A stretch of 5,712 nucleotides of DNA from an uncultured Ruminococcus sp. GTDB taxonomy: Bacteria; Bacillota; Clostridia; Oscillospirales; Ruminococcaceae. Made by a program: the position numbers and the translations under genes. Every line of letters starts with the position of its first letter. Position 1 is the stretch's first letter. The stretch spans positions 1-5,712 of the forward strand of contig CACYBC010000105.1 in NCBI GenBank assembly GCA_902772615.1, in the 5' to 3' direction. The notes beneath the pieces were generated by a model. It saw only the letters and a program-made list of their open reading frames with translations. It was not told the DNA's origin and did not search any database. Shown one piece after another: positions 5,342 through 5,712 of this stretch.

Positions 5342-5712
5342 CAGCCGGTGCTGCGCACCCAGCGCTCCTCGTCCGTCTGTGTGAAACCGGCATGCCTGAA
5401 CATGCTTTTGCTCTGTTCATTGAACGGATATATGGTGGCCTTTACCTCGCTGAAGCCTCTTTCCTCAGCGAGCTTAATCATGTCTTCTACGCATCTCCTG
5501 CCGATGTGTCTGTTCTGATATTCCCTGCAGATGACTATGGCAAGTTCCCCGTCGGCTCTCAGGGTAATGTCTCCCACCAGCTCTCCGCGGTACCTGATGT
5601 AGTAGCAGTCGCCGTGGGTGCTGCAGTAGTTGTACATGTTCCTGAGCATCTGAAGGTCATACACCCTGTCGATGTCGTCGACGTTTTTGCAGACCTCGGG
5701 ATCCTGATACCA
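5341..5712 (-). CDS. GNAT N-acetyltransferase (Acetyltransf_1 type), 5' end outside the window
   Basis: The open frame runs off the right edge, and 123 residues plus the TGA stop are visible. A GTG codon at 5664 could be taken as the start, but the frame stays open upstream and encodes WYQDPEVCKNVDDIDR. This matches the conserved early region of a common clostridial GNAT family (WYQDPEV...YDL..L..MY..), so GTG is internal and the gene is partial. Further family features follow: YYIRYRGELVGDITL, then the acetyl-CoA loop region REYQNRHIGRR, then IYPFNEQSKSMFRHAGF (motif B with Asn and the C-terminal GF). The loop reads Q-N-R-H-I-G, so His (codon 5508-5506) stands where the family usually has the first Gly. 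Whether that weakens CoA binding is unknown. It lies upstream of and probably cotranscribed with the second GNAT. Substrate unknown. Confidence 0.87.
   Translation of the reverse strand, partial: WYQDPEVCKNVDDIDRVYDLQMLRNMYNYCSTHGDCYYIRYRGELVGDITLRADGELAIVICREYQNRHIGRRCVEDMIKLAEERGFSEVKATIYPFNEQSKSMFRHAGFTQTDEERWVRSTG

Noticed and set aside
4792..5712. GNAT genes as a TacT/AtaT-type toxin with antitoxin
   Set aside because: No small ribbon-helix-helix or other antitoxin frame is next to them within the window, and their sequences fit the common RimJ/RimL and WYQDPE-type families.

Overview
The window looks like a bacterial chromosome segment, most likely from a clostridial Bacillota (low to moderate confidence). 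Signs for this are Arg codons AGG/AGA and Ile codon ATA used often on a fairly GC-balanced background, strong AAAGGAG-type Shine-Dalgarno sites, a TTG start, a membrane-anchored M23 cell-wall peptidase, and a WYQDPE-type GNAT acetyltransferase of a kind common in Clostridia. The genus cannot be named from sequence alone.

Layout. Bases 1-170 are non-coding as far as can be judged. They are more AT-rich than the rest and hold an inverted repeat, iterated TCCCGA words, a perfect 14-bp palindrome and candidate promoter elements. Bases 171-3950 (+) encode one 1259-residue protein: an N-terminal DUF4062 domain, a STAND/NACHT-like P-loop NTPase, a winged-helix-like segment, and a long alpha-helical TPR-like C-terminal half. 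The first ~660 residues follow the order seen in animal TEP1 and NPHP3. This gene fills two thirds of the window and is the main point of interest.

The remaining genes lie on the minus strand. A type II membrane M23 metallopeptidase (3924-4718) converges on the STAND gene, and the two 3' ends overlap by 27 bp. To its right are an intrinsic terminator (4750-4773) and two closely spaced GNAT acetyltransferases: a complete RimJ/RimL-like one (4792-5328) and a different one whose 5' end lies beyond the right edge (5341-5712).

How they relate. The two GNAT genes are probably one transcript (12-bp gap), ended by the terminator. The M23 gene follows it in the same direction, with little room for its own promoter. 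Nothing ties these three genes functionally to the STAND protein. The STAND gene is best read as a stand-alone signalling or conflict-type NTPase: C-terminal repeats as sensor, NTPase as switch, and DUF4062 as candidate effector or adaptor. An Arg replaces the Walker A Lys, so its ATP cycle may be altered. The antiviral role is inference by architecture, not something the sequence shows.
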